From the NCBI RefSeq assembly GCF_050510895.1, contig NZ_JBNINT010000001.1, positions 4,216,001-4,280,000 on the forward strand: DNA of 64,000 bases, in the 5' to 3' direction. The notes beneath the pieces were generated by a model. The model worked only from the letters and a program-made list of their open reading frames with translations. It was not told where the DNA came from and ran no database searches. Positions 17,176 to 26,579 of the stretch are shown piece after piece. How positions within the stretch are numbered: position 1 is the first letter of the stretch; every line of letters begins with the position of its first letter. The position numbers and the translations under genes are program-made. The stretch is from Pannonibacter phragmitetus_B. GTDB lineage: Bacteria; Pseudomonadota; Alphaproteobacteria; Rhizobiales; Stappiaceae.

Positions 17176-17910
17176 TCAGCGGTTCGGCAGTTCACCCCGC
17201 AGCCACTGCTGCCATTGGGCCCGCGTGCCGTAGAAGGCATTGCGGTCAACAGGGCCCTTGATGCCCCTGACGGTGCCTTGCGCGGTGTACTGCCAGAAGA
17301 CCCAATCGTTGCGCTTGTCGTACTTGTAGCTCGGATGGCTGGCGACCGACCGCAGCCAGAAGTCATGGGCGGTGTATTTTCCGACCAGAACGTCCCGGTG
17401 GAAGTCGATGGTGGTGTAAACGACTGGCCGCTTGCCGTAATAGGCCTCGACCGCGTCGAGGAACACGCCGACGTCGGCAATGATCTTGTCTGCCGGAGGC
17501 GGCTTCGGGCAGGTCTTGGAGATGTGGTTCCACTCCATGTCCAGCACCGGCGGCAGTGCCTGCGGATCTCGCGGAACATTCTGGATGAACCAGGCGATCT
17601 GTTCTTCAACAGGGCGGCAGAAATAATAGAAGTGATAGGCGCCGCGCGGCACGCCAGCTTCCTTGGCCGCATACCAGTTGGTCACGAACATCGGATCGAC
17701 AAAATCACCGCCTTCGGTTGCCTTGATGAAGGCAAACTCGACACCGGCGCGCTTCACCTCATGCCAGTTGATGTCCGCCTGCCAGCGGGACACGTCGATG
17801 CCGTGGACGGGGAAGTCCTGCGGCATGGGATCGCGGTACTCCACCCCCGAACAGGAGGAGAGGAGCGCGGTGAGGGCAAGCATGGCAAGGAAGCGCGGGC
17901 GCCGGAACAC
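17176..17910 (-). CDS. GH25 family lysozyme, lipoprotein
   Basis: A 244-residue glycoside hydrolase family 25 protein (Chalaropsis-type muramidase) that cleaves MurNAc-GlcNAc bonds. A lipoprotein signal with lipobox LLSSC ends at about residue 20. The TIM-barrel motifs HGIDVSRWQADINW, FAFIKATEGGDFVD and LPPVLDMEW carry the catalytic Asp and Glu positions. It is expected to be tethered to a membrane facing the periplasm. It stands alone, divergent from xthA, and may serve in wall turnover. Confidence 0.9.
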   Translation of the reverse strand: MFRRPRFLAMLALTALLSSCSGVEYRDPMPQDFPVHGIDVSRWQADINWHEVKRAGVEFAFIKATEGGDFVDPMFVTNWYAAKEAGVPRGAYHFYYFCRPVEEQIAWFIQNVPRDPQALPPVLDMEWNHISKTCPKPPPADKIIADVGVFLDAVEAYYGKRPVVYTTIDFHRDVLVGKYTAHDFWLRSVASHPSYKYDKRNDWVFWQYTAQGTVRGIKGPVDRNAFYGTRAQWQQWLRGELPNR

Positions 17911-18146
17911 GTGTTCCTCCGGGTTAACGAATTACAAACACCTAGCGTCAAATTGCGCGAAAAGTCCTAACGGACCGTAGAGAAATCGTGGCGGGAATGG
18001 GGCATTTGTGGTTGCTCCGGCGGTGATGCACCGTCTTTGCGCTCTTAAACCGGCTTGACGGGCGGTGCTGCACGGGGTCACGTGCATTTTCAGATTTGTA
18101 ACGCCCGCCGCAAAGCCTGTCCCGGCTCCAATTCACGGACCTTTTC

Positions 18147-18956
18147 ATGACTGACCGCCTGACCCTTGCTACCTGGAACATCAACTCCGTCCGGCTGCGC
18201 ATGCCGATTGTCGAGACCTTCCTTCTCACGCATGCGCCGGATGTGCTGTGCCTGCAGGAAACCAAGTGTCCGGATGCCAATTTCCCGTTCGGCGCCTTCC
18301 GCAAGCTGGGCTATGAGCACGTGGAGATCAGCGGTCAGAAGGGCTATCACGGCGTTGCCATCGCCTCGCGCCGTCCGCTTGAGGCCGTCGAGCGCCGGGA
18401 TTTCTGCGGCAAGGGCGATGCCCGGCATATTGCTGTCAGTGTGCCATTCAATGGTGGTTCGTTCCGTCTGCATAACTTCTACGTACCGGCGGGCGGCGAT
18501 GAGCCGGACCGGACGATCAACGAGAAGTTCGGCCACAAGCTCGACTTCATGGCCGAGATGAAGGCAATGCTGGCCGGGGACGAAGCGTCCCGTCCGGGCG
18601 TTGTCGTGGGTGATCTCAACGTCGCTCCCTATGAGCATGACGTGTGGTCGCACAAGGCGCTGCTGAAGATCGTCAGCCATACGCCGGTTGAAACAGAGCT
18701 GCTGGAAGCCATCCGCACCGGCGGCAATTGGGTGGATGTGATGCGCCAGCACGTGCCCATGTCTGAAAAGCTCTACACCTGGTGGAGCTACCGTGCAAAG
18801 GACTGGTCCGCTGCCGACAAGGGCCGCCGGCTCGACCACGTCTGGATGACCCAGAGCCTTGCCCCGCACGCCCGCAGCATCGAGGTACTGCGGGCGGCGA
18901 GAGGCTGGGAAAAGCCCTCCGACCACGTTCCGGTGATTGCGCGGCTGGAGGCGTGA
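18147..18956 (+). CDS. xthA: exodeoxyribonuclease III
   Basis: A 269-residue AP endonuclease/3'-5' exonuclease of base-excision repair. Metal- and DNA-contact motifs are complete: LATWNINSVRLRM, LQETKC (catalytic Glu), GDLNVAP and the C-terminal SDHVPV containing the general-base histidine. RRLDHVWMT matches the family. It is preceded by a ~236-base intergenic region and appears monocistronic. Confidence 0.93.
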   Translation: MTDRLTLATWNINSVRLRMPIVETFLLTHAPDVLCLQETKCPDANFPFGAFRKLGYEHVEISGQKGYHGVAIASRRPLEAVERRDFCGKGDARHIAVSVPFNGGSFRLHNFYVPAGGDEPDRTINEKFGHKLDFMAEMKAMLAGDEASRPGVVVGDLNVAPYEHDVWSHKALLKIVSHTPVETELLEAIRTGGNWVDVMRQHVPMSEKLYTWWSYRAKDWSAADKGRRLDHVWMTQSLAPHARSIEVLRAARGWEKPSDHVPVIARLEA

Positions 18957-19032
18957 CGCCGGGATAGAGCGTCCGGACCTTGGCATAATCTTAAGTCCGC
19001 CGTGGCAGGATCGCGCCGTGGATGGATGAGCT

Positions 19033-20448
19033 GTGGGGCAGGAGCTGGTGCAGGCGCGAGACGGCGGCGGAAAGGCCGGGCAACAGGCAGCGGGTTTTCA
19101 GCGGCTCTGGCTGCGCCTTGCAGGCGAGGGCGCACGCAAAGCCGCGCTGGTGACACTGGCCATCCGTGTTGCAGGGGCCGCGCTTGCCTATCTGGCGCAG
19201 GTGCTGATGGCCCGCTGGATGGGCGCCTTTGACTACGGCATCTACTCGGTCGTCTGGACCATGGTGATGATCCTGTCAGTCTTCGCCTGCCTCGGCTTTT
19301 CCTCCTCGTCCGGCCGCTTCATCCCGCTCTACCGGGGCGAGGGTGCGCTTGCGCTGCTGCGCGGCTATCTCTTTACCAGCCGGGTCCTTGTTTTCGGCGC
19401 TGCCTGCGTCATCGGTGCGGGCGTGGCAGTCATGGTGATGCTGCTGCGCCCCATTCTCGATCCGGCCTACGTGTTCCCCTTGATCCTGGCGGCGCTGGCC
19501 CTGCCGTTCTTTGCCCTGGCTGGCGTGCAGGATGGCATTGCCCGTGCGCATGACCGGCCTGATCTGGGGCTGATGCCCAGTTTCATTTGGCGGCCCCTTT
19601 TGATCCTGCTGCTGCTCTATCTGGCCATGCAGGCCGGAACCATCCCGGATGCCGCCACCGCCGTGCTGGCCGGAGCCATTGCCAGCGCGCTCGTGGCGCT
19701 GGACCAACTGCGGCGGCTGAACCGGGTGATCGGCCGGCAACTTCCCGCCGGCCCGCGTGCTCATGCGCCGCGCCTGTGGCTGGCGGTCTCCCTGCCCATG
19801 CTGCTGGTGGAAGGCTTTCTGCAGCTCGTCACCAGCGCCGATGTGGTCATGGTCAGCTTCTGGCAGAGCCCGGACGAGGTCGCGGTTTATTTTGCTGCTT
19901 CAAAAACGCTGGCGCTGGTGCATTTCATCTATTTTGCCGTGCGTGCCGCATCCGCCCACCGCTTTGCTGCCCTGCACGTGGCTTCCCATGATGCCGGTGG
20001 GCGGGAAGCCTTTGAAGCCTATGTGCGCCGCGCCGGATTCTGGACCTTTTGGCCGTCGGTAGGAGCCGCTGGCGTGCTCATCGCCGCCGCACCCTTTCTG
20101 CTGGCGCTATTCGGGCCGGGATTCGAGGCAGGTACGCCGCTGATTGCGGTGCTGCTGATTGGTGTGCTGGCGCGGGCCAGCGCCGGGCCCGCCGATGTGC
20201 TTCTCACCATGTGCGGCCTGCAGAAGGCCTGTGCGTTCATCTATTCCGGCGTCTTCATCCTCAATGTGGGGCTGAACCTGTTGCTTATTCCATCCTTTGG
20301 CCTGATGGGCGCGGCTGTGGCGACCTCGCTTGCCATCACCGGCGAGGCGCTGGCGCTGATCTTTATCGCCCGCAGCCGCCTTGGCGTGCTGCCCTTTGCG
20401 CCTTTCGCCTTTTCTCTCGCACTGCGCCGGGAGGAGCTGCATGGCTGA
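19033..20448 (+). CDS. polysaccharide flippase-like membrane protein (MOP superfamily)
   Basis: A 471-residue protein with about 12-14 hydrophobic helices, resembling Wzx-type lipopolysaccharide or polysaccharide transporters that flip lipid-linked sugars. The start is a GTG at 19033; a longer or shorter N-terminus cannot be excluded. The next gene overlaps its last eight bases and encodes a CelD/BcsL-like acyltransferase, so the two proteins probably work on one envelope glycan or lipid. No glycosyltransferase is present nearby. Confidence 0.8.
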   Translation: MGQELVQARDGGGKAGQQAAGFQRLWLRLAGEGARKAALVTLAIRVAGAALAYLAQVLMARWMGAFDYGIYSVVWTMVMILSVFACLGFSSSSGRFIPLYRGEGALALLRGYLFTSRVLVFGAACVIGAGVAVMVMLLRPILDPAYVFPLILAALALPFFALAGVQDGIARAHDRPDLGLMPSFIWRPLLILLLLYLAMQAGTIPDAATAVLAGAIASALVALDQLRRLNRVIGRQLPAGPRAHAPRLWLAVSLPMLLVEGFLQLVTSADVVMVSFWQSPDEVAVYFAASKTLALVHFIYFAVRAASAHRFAALHVASHDAGGREAFEAYVRRAGFWTFWPSVGAAGVLIAAAPFLLALFGPGFEAGTPLIAVLLIGVLARASAGPADVLLTMCGLQKACAFIYSGVFILNVGLNLLLIPSFGLMGAAVATSLAITGEALALIFIARSRLGVLPFAPFAFSLALRREELHG

Positions 20449-21549
20449 GACAATGACACCACTGGAAGGCCTGCTGCTGCCTGTGGCCGATGCGCCGGAG
20501 TGGGATGCGCTTGTGCGGGAAGCGCTGAGCCCCAATCCCTTCTTTTCTCCGGCCTTTCTGGTGCCCTATGCCGCGCATCTGGGTCCTGCCGGTCTGAGGC
20601 TTGCTGTGGTTCGGGAGAAGGTGAGCGGCCGCTGGCTGGCTGCAGCTCCCGTTGCCCGGCGGCGATGCGGTTTCCTCCTCCGGGAAAGGACGTTGTGGGC
20701 AGCAGAATATGGGCCTTTGGGCGTTCCTCTGGTGCATCCTGAAGCTGGAAGTGAGGCGCTGGCTTTGCTTCTGGAGACGGCTGCGAAGGGCACACCGCTT
20801 CTGCGCTTGCCGTTCCTGCCTGTGGGCGGTGCCGTGACGCAGCGGCTGAAGACGGCTGCAAAGGGCTGGCGCTGGCTGGAAGGGCCTGTTGAAGAACGGG
20901 CTTCTCATGATGGCGGGGCAGAGGGCGAGGCACAGCTTGCCGCTGCCCTGACCACCAAACGCCGCAAGGAGATGGAGCGGCTGAAACGCCGCCTCTCGGA
21001 AGACGGTGAACTTGTTTTCGACAGCCTGAGCGGTGCTGACGCACAGGCTGCCATGGCAGAGTTTCTGGCGCTGGAGCAGTCAGGCTGGAAGGGAAGGGGC
21101 GCCACGGCACTGGCAAGCCGCGAGGCAACGCGCCGCTTTGCGGAAGGATTTGCCGCACGGCTCGCAGCGCAGGATGACTTGCGGCTGGACCGGATGCGGC
21201 TCGATGGCAGGCCGCTGGCGATGCTGGCTGTCATTCGCGCTGGAGGCCGCGCCTTTGCCTGGAAGATTGCCTTTGATGAGGGCTTTGCCCGCTTTTCGCC
21301 TGGCCAGCACCTCGCCCTGCATGCCATGCGGCAGACGCTTGCCGATCCGGCTCTGCCGCTGGGGGCGATTCGCTGGCCGTGCCCGGCCACCCCATGATCG
21401 AGCCCCTGTGGCGCGGGCGCATGGCCTACGCTCATCCCGTGCTGCTGCGTGGTGTCGCGGGGGCGGCACTGTACCGTCTTCAGAGACTGGACGCCTTCGC
21501 CTTCCGTGCCGCCAGAGCGTTGGCGCGGCGTGTTCTGCGGCGGGGGTGA
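20441..21549 (+). CDS. CelD/BcsL-like GNAT acyltransferase, frame-disrupted
   Basis: The product is about 369 residues of the GNAT-fold family associated with cellulose and polysaccharide synthesis (Acetyltransf_6 type, FemAB-like). LTTKRRKEMERLKRRLSE and FLALEQSGWKGRGATAL are typical of this family. The frame breaks at a run of five G at 21361-21365; in the -1 frame the expected ending DSLAVPGHPMIEPLWRGRM continues to a TGA at 21547-21549. One added G makes an intact gene. The ATG at 20441 follows GGAGG and overlaps the flippase stop, indicating an operon. The acylated substrate is unknown. Confidence 0.78.
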
Positions 21550-21552
21550 GGC

Positions 21553-23181
21553 TCAGCCCTCTTCCCTTGCAAGATCCCGCAGGGTGCGGCGGATGATCTT
21601 GCCGGTGGTGGTCATCGGCAGTTCTTTGATGAAGGCGATCTCACGCGGGTATTCGTGCGCCGAGAGACGGTCGCGCACGTGGATGCGGATGGCCTCTTCG
21701 AGCTGCGGTGATGGCTTTTGCCCGTCGGCCAGCACCACATAGGCCTTGACGATTTCCGTGCGCAGCGCATCGGGCTTGCCGATAACGGCGGCCAGCGCCA
21801 CCGCAGGATGGGTCAACAGGCAATCCTCGATTTCGCCGGGGCCGATCCGGTAGCTGGCGGAGGTGATGAGGTCATCATCGCGCCCGGTGAAGTGGACATA
21901 ACCATCGGCATCCATCTCGCCCTGATCGCCGGTGGTCATCCAGTCGCCGATGAATTTTTCGGCTGTTGCCTCTGGCTTGTTCCAGTAGCTGAGGAACATC
22001 ACCGGGTCGGGTCTGCGGATGGCGATCTGCCCCAGCGTGCCATGCGGCAGGGGAGTGCCTGCCTCATCGATCACCGCCACCTCGTGGCCGGGAATGGCAA
22101 CGCCGATGGCGCCCGCCCGGCTGACGCCGAGCCCGGCGCAGGAGCCGAGCACCGCGTTGCATTCGGTCTGGCCGTAAAACTCATTCACTGGCAGGTCCAG
22201 CTCTGCCTTCGCCCATTCATAGGCCTCACGGCCCAGCGACTCGCCAGCCGAGCCGATGCTGCGCAGGGCAAGGCGGAAGCGCTTGCCGGGGCTTTCCACC
22301 GCCCGCAGCATTTTCAGGGCCGTGGGCGGGATGAAGGCGTTGCGCACGCCCTCCCGCTCCATCAGCGCAAAGGCGGCTTCCGGGTCAAACTTGCGGGCCG
22401 CATTTGCAATCACCGGCACGCCCAGATGCAAGGCCGGGAACAGGGCATTCAGCAGCCCGCCTGCCCAGGCCCAGTCGGCTGGCGTCCACAACAGATCGCC
22501 CGGCTGGCCGAGGAACTCCTGGGAAAGCTCGATGCCCGGCAAATGGCCCAGCAGCACCCGGTGGCCATGCAGCACGCCCTTGGGCTGGCCGGTGGTGCCG
22601 GAGGTGTAGATCATCAGCGCCGGATCATGGAGGCTTGAGTCTACGGTTGCGAAGCTGTCCCGCGCCTTTGCACACAAGGCAGAAAGGCTCTCGCTGCCGC
22701 TTTCCGGAGCGCCGGTGGTGATCAGCAGCTCAAGGCCGGGCAGATCCGCCCTGAGCGGCAGCACCTTGGCAAGGCCCTGATCATTGGTGATCAGCGCCCG
22801 CGCACCGGAATCTCCCAGCCGGTAGCGCAGGGCTTCTGGCCCGAACAGCGCCGCCAGCGGAACGGCAATCGCCCCCATGCGGTAGACAGCGAGATGGGCA
22901 ATAGCGGTCCAGGCACATTGCGGCAGCAGCAGCGCCACCCGGTCGCCCCGTGCGATGCCCTTGGCCGCAAGCGCGTTGGCAAGCCTGGCGGAGGTGCGCT
23001 CAAGCGCCGAATAGCTCCAGTCCGTAGCTTTGCCGTCCTCGCCAATCTCACGGATGGCCAGCCGGTCTGGTTCAGCGGCGGCCCATACCTCGCAGGTGGA
23101 AGATGCAATGTTGTAGCGCTCGGGCAGCTGCCAGGTGAACTGGCGCCGCAAGCTGTCGAAATCTGCTGCCCGCTGAAGCAT
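21553..23181 (-). CDS. AMP-dependent acyl-CoA synthetase
   Basis: A 542-residue ANL-family ligase that activates a carboxylic acid as acyl-AMP and then acyl-CoA. The phosphate loop YTSGTTGQPKG is at about residues 192-202 and NEFYGQTECN is the A5-like motif. The A7/A8 region YVHFTGRDDDLI is present, and the catalytic lysine lies near the end in TTTGKIIRRTL. The closest relatives are probably medium-chain or acetyl/propionyl-type synthetases. It is convergent with the acyltransferase gene, ending four bases from it. Confidence 0.88.
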   Translation of the reverse strand: MLQRAADFDSLRRQFTWQLPERYNIASSTCEVWAAAEPDRLAIREIGEDGKATDWSYSALERTSARLANALAAKGIARGDRVALLLPQCAWTAIAHLAVYRMGAIAVPLAALFGPEALRYRLGDSGARALITNDQGLAKVLPLRADLPGLELLITTGAPESGSESLSALCAKARDSFATVDSSLHDPALMIYTSGTTGQPKGVLHGHRVLLGHLPGIELSQEFLGQPGDLLWTPADWAWAGGLLNALFPALHLGVPVIANAARKFDPEAAFALMEREGVRNAFIPPTALKMLRAVESPGKRFRLALRSIGSAGESLGREAYEWAKAELDLPVNEFYGQTECNAVLGSCAGLGVSRAGAIGVAIPGHEVAVIDEAGTPLPHGTLGQIAIRRPDPVMFLSYWNKPEATAEKFIGDWMTTGDQGEMDADGYVHFTGRDDDLITSASYRIGPGEIEDCLLTHPAVALAAVIGKPDALRTEIVKAYVVLADGQKPSPQLEEAIRIHVRDRLSAHEYPREIAFIKELPMTTTGKIIRRTLRDLAREEG

Positions 23182-23280
23182 GGCCTTGTCCCGTCACAAA
23201 CCGGAGGCGGAGCCTATCCCCTCCGTGCTGCGGTGCAATAACCTTGGCAAAGCTGACAGTCCATCCGGCCAAAGGTAGGG

Positions 23281-23742
23281 TCAGTTCAGCTGCACCAGCG
23301 CAAGATTGAGCGCCGTCGCAAAGCTGACCCATGCGGCATAGGGCACGAAGAGCAGGGCGGCCAGCCTGTCACGCCGCCAGCCGGCAGCGATGAAGGCAAG
23401 GATTGCGGCCAGCAGTGCCAGGATGATGCCGAGCCCTGCATCCAGCCGGTGCCAGGTGAAAACGGTGGGGCTCCAGGCGAAGTTCAGCAGCATCTGCAAC
23501 ACCCACAGCCGGAACAGGGTGGAGTGCGCGCCCGCGCTAAAGCTGCGCCAGCCGGCGATGCCGATGAGGATGTAGAGCACGGTCCACGCAGGGCCGAAGA
23601 GCCAGTTGGGCGGGGTGAAAGAGGGTTTGGCGAGCCCGGCATACCATTCGCCGGGCAGGTTCGTCGCGCCGATCAGCAGCCCGCCGCCAACGCTGATGAG
23701 AAGGAAGAGGGCGAGCAGGGGGAGCGATGGCTTGCGTGTCAT
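23281..23742 (-). CDS. TspO/MBR family protein
   Basis: A 153-residue five-helix membrane protein related to the mitochondrial benzodiazepine receptor. The motif FTPPNWLFGPAWTVLYILIG and the C-terminal WVSFATALN are diagnostic. In alphaproteobacteria TspO binds porphyrins and modulates tetrapyrrole and photopigment-related expression. The start at 23742 has GGAG eight bases upstream; an ATG at 23763 has none. It is a single gene. Confidence 0.9.
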   Translation of the reverse strand: MTRKPSLPLLALFLLISVGGGLLIGATNLPGEWYAGLAKPSFTPPNWLFGPAWTVLYILIGIAGWRSFSAGAHSTLFRLWVLQMLLNFAWSPTVFTWHRLDAGLGIILALLAAILAFIAAGWRRDRLAALLFVPYAAWVSFATALNLALVQLN

Positions 23743-23992
23743 TGCGTGTCTCCAGAGGTTCATACCAGATCACAATGCGCTTCACCCGTCTTGAGTGGGG
23801 CTAGCCCATGCGGTGCTTGAGCCTTCCATGGCGTGATGCGTCAGCTTAGGAAGACCTGGTATCAGAATGGTCCGCGTCCCGGCTTCGTCTGTTCCCTCAG
23901 ATCACTGCTGAACGTCCTGCGCCCGGGGCCTCCGGTCAAGGCCTCTGGTGCTGCGGCATTCTGCCTCCGCAGGTGCAGGGTGTGGAGGAGGC

Positions 23993-24027
23993 CAGATCAG
24001 ATCAACTCAACTCAACTCAGATCAGAT
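23993..24027. repeat. short tandem repeat with flanking duplicated motif
   Basis: Three AACTC copies at 24004-24018 lie between two copies of CAGATCAGAT. The right copy covers the stop codon of the YchJ-like gene (24022-24024). It is probably a replication-slippage product with no evident function. Confidence 0.7.
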
Positions 24028-24426
24028 TTCCTCCATGGCCTCCACATAGTACCAGCGGCCGGCTTTCTTGCGGAAACGGCTGAGTTCCCGGTGGGTGTGC
24101 AGCTTCGCAGCCGAAAGATAACGCGCCTCGAACAGCACCGTTCCATCCCGGTCATCCGGTCCGCCGCCGGTGGTCTTCAGCACCTTGAGCCCCGTCCACC
24201 GGCTCTCCGCCGCCCAGCGGGCCGTGGCCGCCTCGTCAAAGCCCGGCTGATATTTCGGCCAGAGCGTTTCCTTCAGATAGGCAATGTCCTGCATCACATA
24301 GGCGCTATAGCGCGACCGCATCAACGCCTCCGCCGTCCCCGCCACAGCCTTGCGCGCCAGCACCGGCCCGCAGCACAGTGCAAGAGAATGGCCGGAACCG
24401 CAGGGGCAGGGAGATGCATCAGTCAT
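24022..24426 (-). CDS. YchJ/UPF0225-family SEC-C motif protein
   Basis: A 134-residue protein with an N-terminal zinc-binding SEC-C motif, CPCGSGHSLALCCGP, followed by the YchJ middle domain (ALMRSRYSAYV, WTGLKVL, FEARY, FRKKAGRWYYVE). Family members are widespread; a precise biochemical role has not been established. It reads away from tspO and is followed by a short slippage repeat at its stop. Confidence 0.87.
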   Translation of the reverse strand: MTDASPCPCGSGHSLALCCGPVLARKAVAGTAEALMRSRYSAYVMQDIAYLKETLWPKYQPGFDEAATARWAAESRWTGLKVLKTTGGGPDDRDGTVLFEARYLSAAKLHTHRELSRFRKKAGRWYYVEAMEEI

Positions 24427-24535
24427 GAGGGGAGGCCCGCAGTGGAAAGGATCAGAGACCGGTATCTAGCGCGGATGGGGGAGGGCGTCACCCTCAGTCG
24501 CTCTAAAGCAGAGAACATGCTCTTCATGAGAGGGC

Positions 24536-24611
24536 TGGTGGAGCCGAGGGGAATCGAACCCCTGACCTCTGCAGTGCGATTGCAGCGCTCTCCCATCTGA
24601 GCTACGGCCCC
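24536..24611 (-). tRNA. tRNA-Ala (anticodon CGC)
   Basis: A 76-nt cloverleaf with encoded CCA. The acceptor stem contains the G3-U70 pair that identifies tRNA-Ala. The anticodon loop is a five-pair stem around ATCGCAC, reading CGC for codon GCG, and the T-arm has the normal GGTTCGAATCC core. It reads toward the YchJ-like gene. Confidence 0.95.
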
Positions 24612-24978
24612 TGAGCAGGTGGCGGAATTTAGGAGGGGCTCCGAAGATCTGTCAAGCACGTGGTTCTACGCCCTCGCGCCTTGTTTTCCGCCGGTGGAGC
24701 GGAGCTCCTCCTGCTTGAGGGCCGCTGCTGCAACAGACGAGGGGGCGTCTCATTGCCTCCAATGCAAAGAGCAGCTTTGTGGGCATGCGCCTGAGCCCGC
24801 TGCGGCTGCCCGTGCCTTTCTGCCGCCTCCACCGCTCTTGCGGCACGGCTCTGTACTGCAAGACTGCGGCACAGCAAGTGCCCATCACTTAAGCCTGTTC
24901 AAGATGATGCCTTGCGGCGGCACCGGTGCGCCGCTACATCATGCAGAACGGAACGTCATTACAAAGCGGAACTCATTC
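24612..24978. other. intergenic region before yggT
   Basis: No gene is supported on either strand. Near 24913-24935 there is an imperfect GC-rich palindrome built around GCACCGGTGC. The region should hold the yggT promoter and the tRNA-Ala promoter, but I cannot place -35/-10 elements with confidence. Confidence 0.5.
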
Positions 24979-25269
24979 ATGCGCGCACTTCTGGACGTGG
25001 TCCTGCTGATCCTGCAGCTCTATACCTATGTCATCATCGCCAGCGCGATCTTCTCGTGGCTCTATGCCTTCAACGTGGTGAACATGAGCAACCAGTTCGT
25101 GGCAACCATTGGCCAGACGCTCTATGCCCTGACCGAGCCGCTGCTGCGTCCGATCCGCCGTGTGGTGCCTTCCGTCGGCGGGCTGGACCTTTCGGCCATC
25201 GTGCTGCTGCTGCTGATCTTCCTGCTGCAGAACGTCATCATCCGCTACATCTACCCCGTCGTCTTCTGA
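24979..25269 (+). CDS. YggT family membrane protein
   Basis: A 96-residue two-helix membrane protein. The conserved block ALTEPLLRPIRRVVPSVGGLDLSAI-type sequence occupies residues ~50-75. YggT proteins affect cell-envelope or division processes, with no defined activity. The ATG at 24979 gives the usual length; the open frame extends far upstream without family similarity. The stop TGA overlaps the ATG of the next gene by one base, so the two are coupled. Confidence 0.88.
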   Translation: MRALLDVVLLILQLYTYVIIASAIFSWLYAFNVVNMSNQFVATIGQTLYALTEPLLRPIRRVVPSVGGLDLSAIVLLLLIFLLQNVIIRYIYPVVF

Positions 25270-25592
25270 TGACGGGGCCGGTTCGGCCCTGGCGTGCGGT
25301 CAAGGGCGGGGTCAGCGTCGATGTGCGCCTGACGCCGCGCTCTGGTCACGACCGGGTGGATGGCCTGTCCGCCCTGTCCGATGGCCGCCAGGTGCTGGCG
25401 GCGCGTGTGCGGGCCGTGCCGGAGAAGGGCGCGGCCAATGCTGCGCTTGAGGTCCTGATGGCCAAGACCCTTGGCCTGCCGAAGTCCGCTGTGGCGTTGC
25501 AGGCGGGCGCCACTGCCCGCATCAAGACGCTGCATGTGTCCGGTGAACCGAACGCTCTGATGGCCGCGCTTGAGGCGGTGTGTGGTGGTTGA
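25269..25592 (+). CDS. YggU/DUF167 family protein
   Basis: A 107-residue protein of the DUF167/UPF0235 family. The signatures VRLTPRSGHDRVDG and VRAVPEKGAANAALEVLMAK are clear, with GATARIKTLHVSG near the end. It follows yggT with a one-base overlap, the standard arrangement in proteobacteria. Molecular function is unknown. Confidence 0.88.
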   Translation: MTGPVRPWRAVKGGVSVDVRLTPRSGHDRVDGLSALSDGRQVLAARVRAVPEKGAANAALEVLMAKTLGLPKSAVALQAGATARIKTLHVSGEPNALMAALEAVCGG

Positions 25593-25613
25593 GCTCTTTT
25601 CGCCGCGCCGTGA

Positions 25614-25817
25614 TCAGTCTTCGATCTTGCGCGCTTCGTCCGGCAGCATGATCGGGATGCCATCCTTGATCGGATAGGCCAGCTTGGCGGCGCGGGAGAT
25701 CAGCTCCTGCGCATTCGCATCATATTCCAGCGTGGTCTTGGTCAGTGGGCAGACGAGAAGCTCCAGCATCTTGCGGTCGATCTGTCTGGCACTGTGTGAA
25801 GCTGCGGTTTCCGTCAT
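25614..25817 (-). CDS. Trm112-family protein
   Basis: A 67-residue zinc-ribbon-like protein of the Trm112/YcaR family. LELLVCPLTKTTLEYD and YPIKDGIPIMLPDEARK match. Relatives activate methyltransferases in eukaryotes; the bacterial role is less clear. Only the first cysteine of the usual zinc site is retained (VCPLTK), as in many proteobacterial members. It lies 24 bases downstream of the LonN-domain gene on the same strand. Confidence 0.88.
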   Translation of the reverse strand: MTETAASHSARQIDRKMLELLVCPLTKTTLEYDANAQELISRAAKLAYPIKDGIPIMLPDEARKIED

Positions 25818-25841
25818 CTGGGCGTTCCGGTCTCTCGAGGC

Positions 25842-26519
25842 TTATTGAAGGGTCGGGCCACCCTCATGACCTGCGCTGCGCGCCAGGTCAATCTCGGTGA
25901 TGGCGACCAGCGTTTCGGCACGGGTCTTCAGGTCGGCAGCTTCCAGCATGGCCTGCTTTTCCGCCGGGCCATAGGGGCTCATCATGCACAGGGCGTTGAC
26001 GAGTACTTCCGTTTCTGCGCGTTCCACACTGTCCCAGTCCGCTTCCATGTCATGGGCGTCGAGATAGGCCCGGAAGGCACGCAGCAGACCCTCACGGTCA
26101 ACGTCATTTTCGCCCCGGCCTGTCTCCAGATCAGGCAGATAAGGCAAGAAGTCAGAGGCCACCTGCCGGAATGGCGTCATCGCCGGAAGCTCCTCGGCAA
26201 TGCGGAAGCGGGCAATGCCCTGCAGCGAGATCAGGTAGCGGCCGTCACCGCTTTCCTGAAACGAAGTGATCCGTCCAGCACAGCCAACGCGGGACAGGGC
26301 GGGCTGTGATCCGTCTTGCGCATCGGTGATGGATGGCTGCACCATACCGATGAGCCGCTGACCGGCAAGGGCCGCGTCCACCATGGCCAGATAGCGAGGC
26401 TCGAAAATGTTCAGCGGCAACTGGGTGCGCGGCAGCAGCAGGGCGCCGGGCAACGGAAAGACGGGCAGCGTCGCGGGCAGGTCCTTGATGCTCGTGTAGC
26501 TCGCGTTTCCTGCCTTCAT
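25842..26519 (-). CDS. LON peptidase substrate-binding domain protein
   Basis: A 225-residue stand-alone Lon N-terminal (PUA-like) domain without the protease part. LPVFPLPGALLLPRTQLPLN, then IFEPRYLAMVDAAL, is the family signature. These proteins are thought to bind unfolded peptides or act as adaptors. The start at 26519 has GAGGTG seven bases upstream. It forms a likely operon with cnoX upstream and trm112 downstream, all on the minus strand. Confidence 0.88.
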   Translation of the reverse strand: MKAGNASYTSIKDLPATLPVFPLPGALLLPRTQLPLNIFEPRYLAMVDAALAGQRLIGMVQPSITDAQDGSQPALSRVGCAGRITSFQESGDGRYLISLQGIARFRIAEELPAMTPFRQVASDFLPYLPDLETGRGENDVDREGLLRAFRAYLDAHDMEADWDSVERAETEVLVNALCMMSPYGPAEKQAMLEAADLKTRAETLVAITEIDLARSAGHEGGPTLQ

Positions 26520-26579
26520 CGTGTCACCTCGTATCTTGTTGTCCCTTGGCGGACAAATGCCCGCCAAAGGACATATAGG

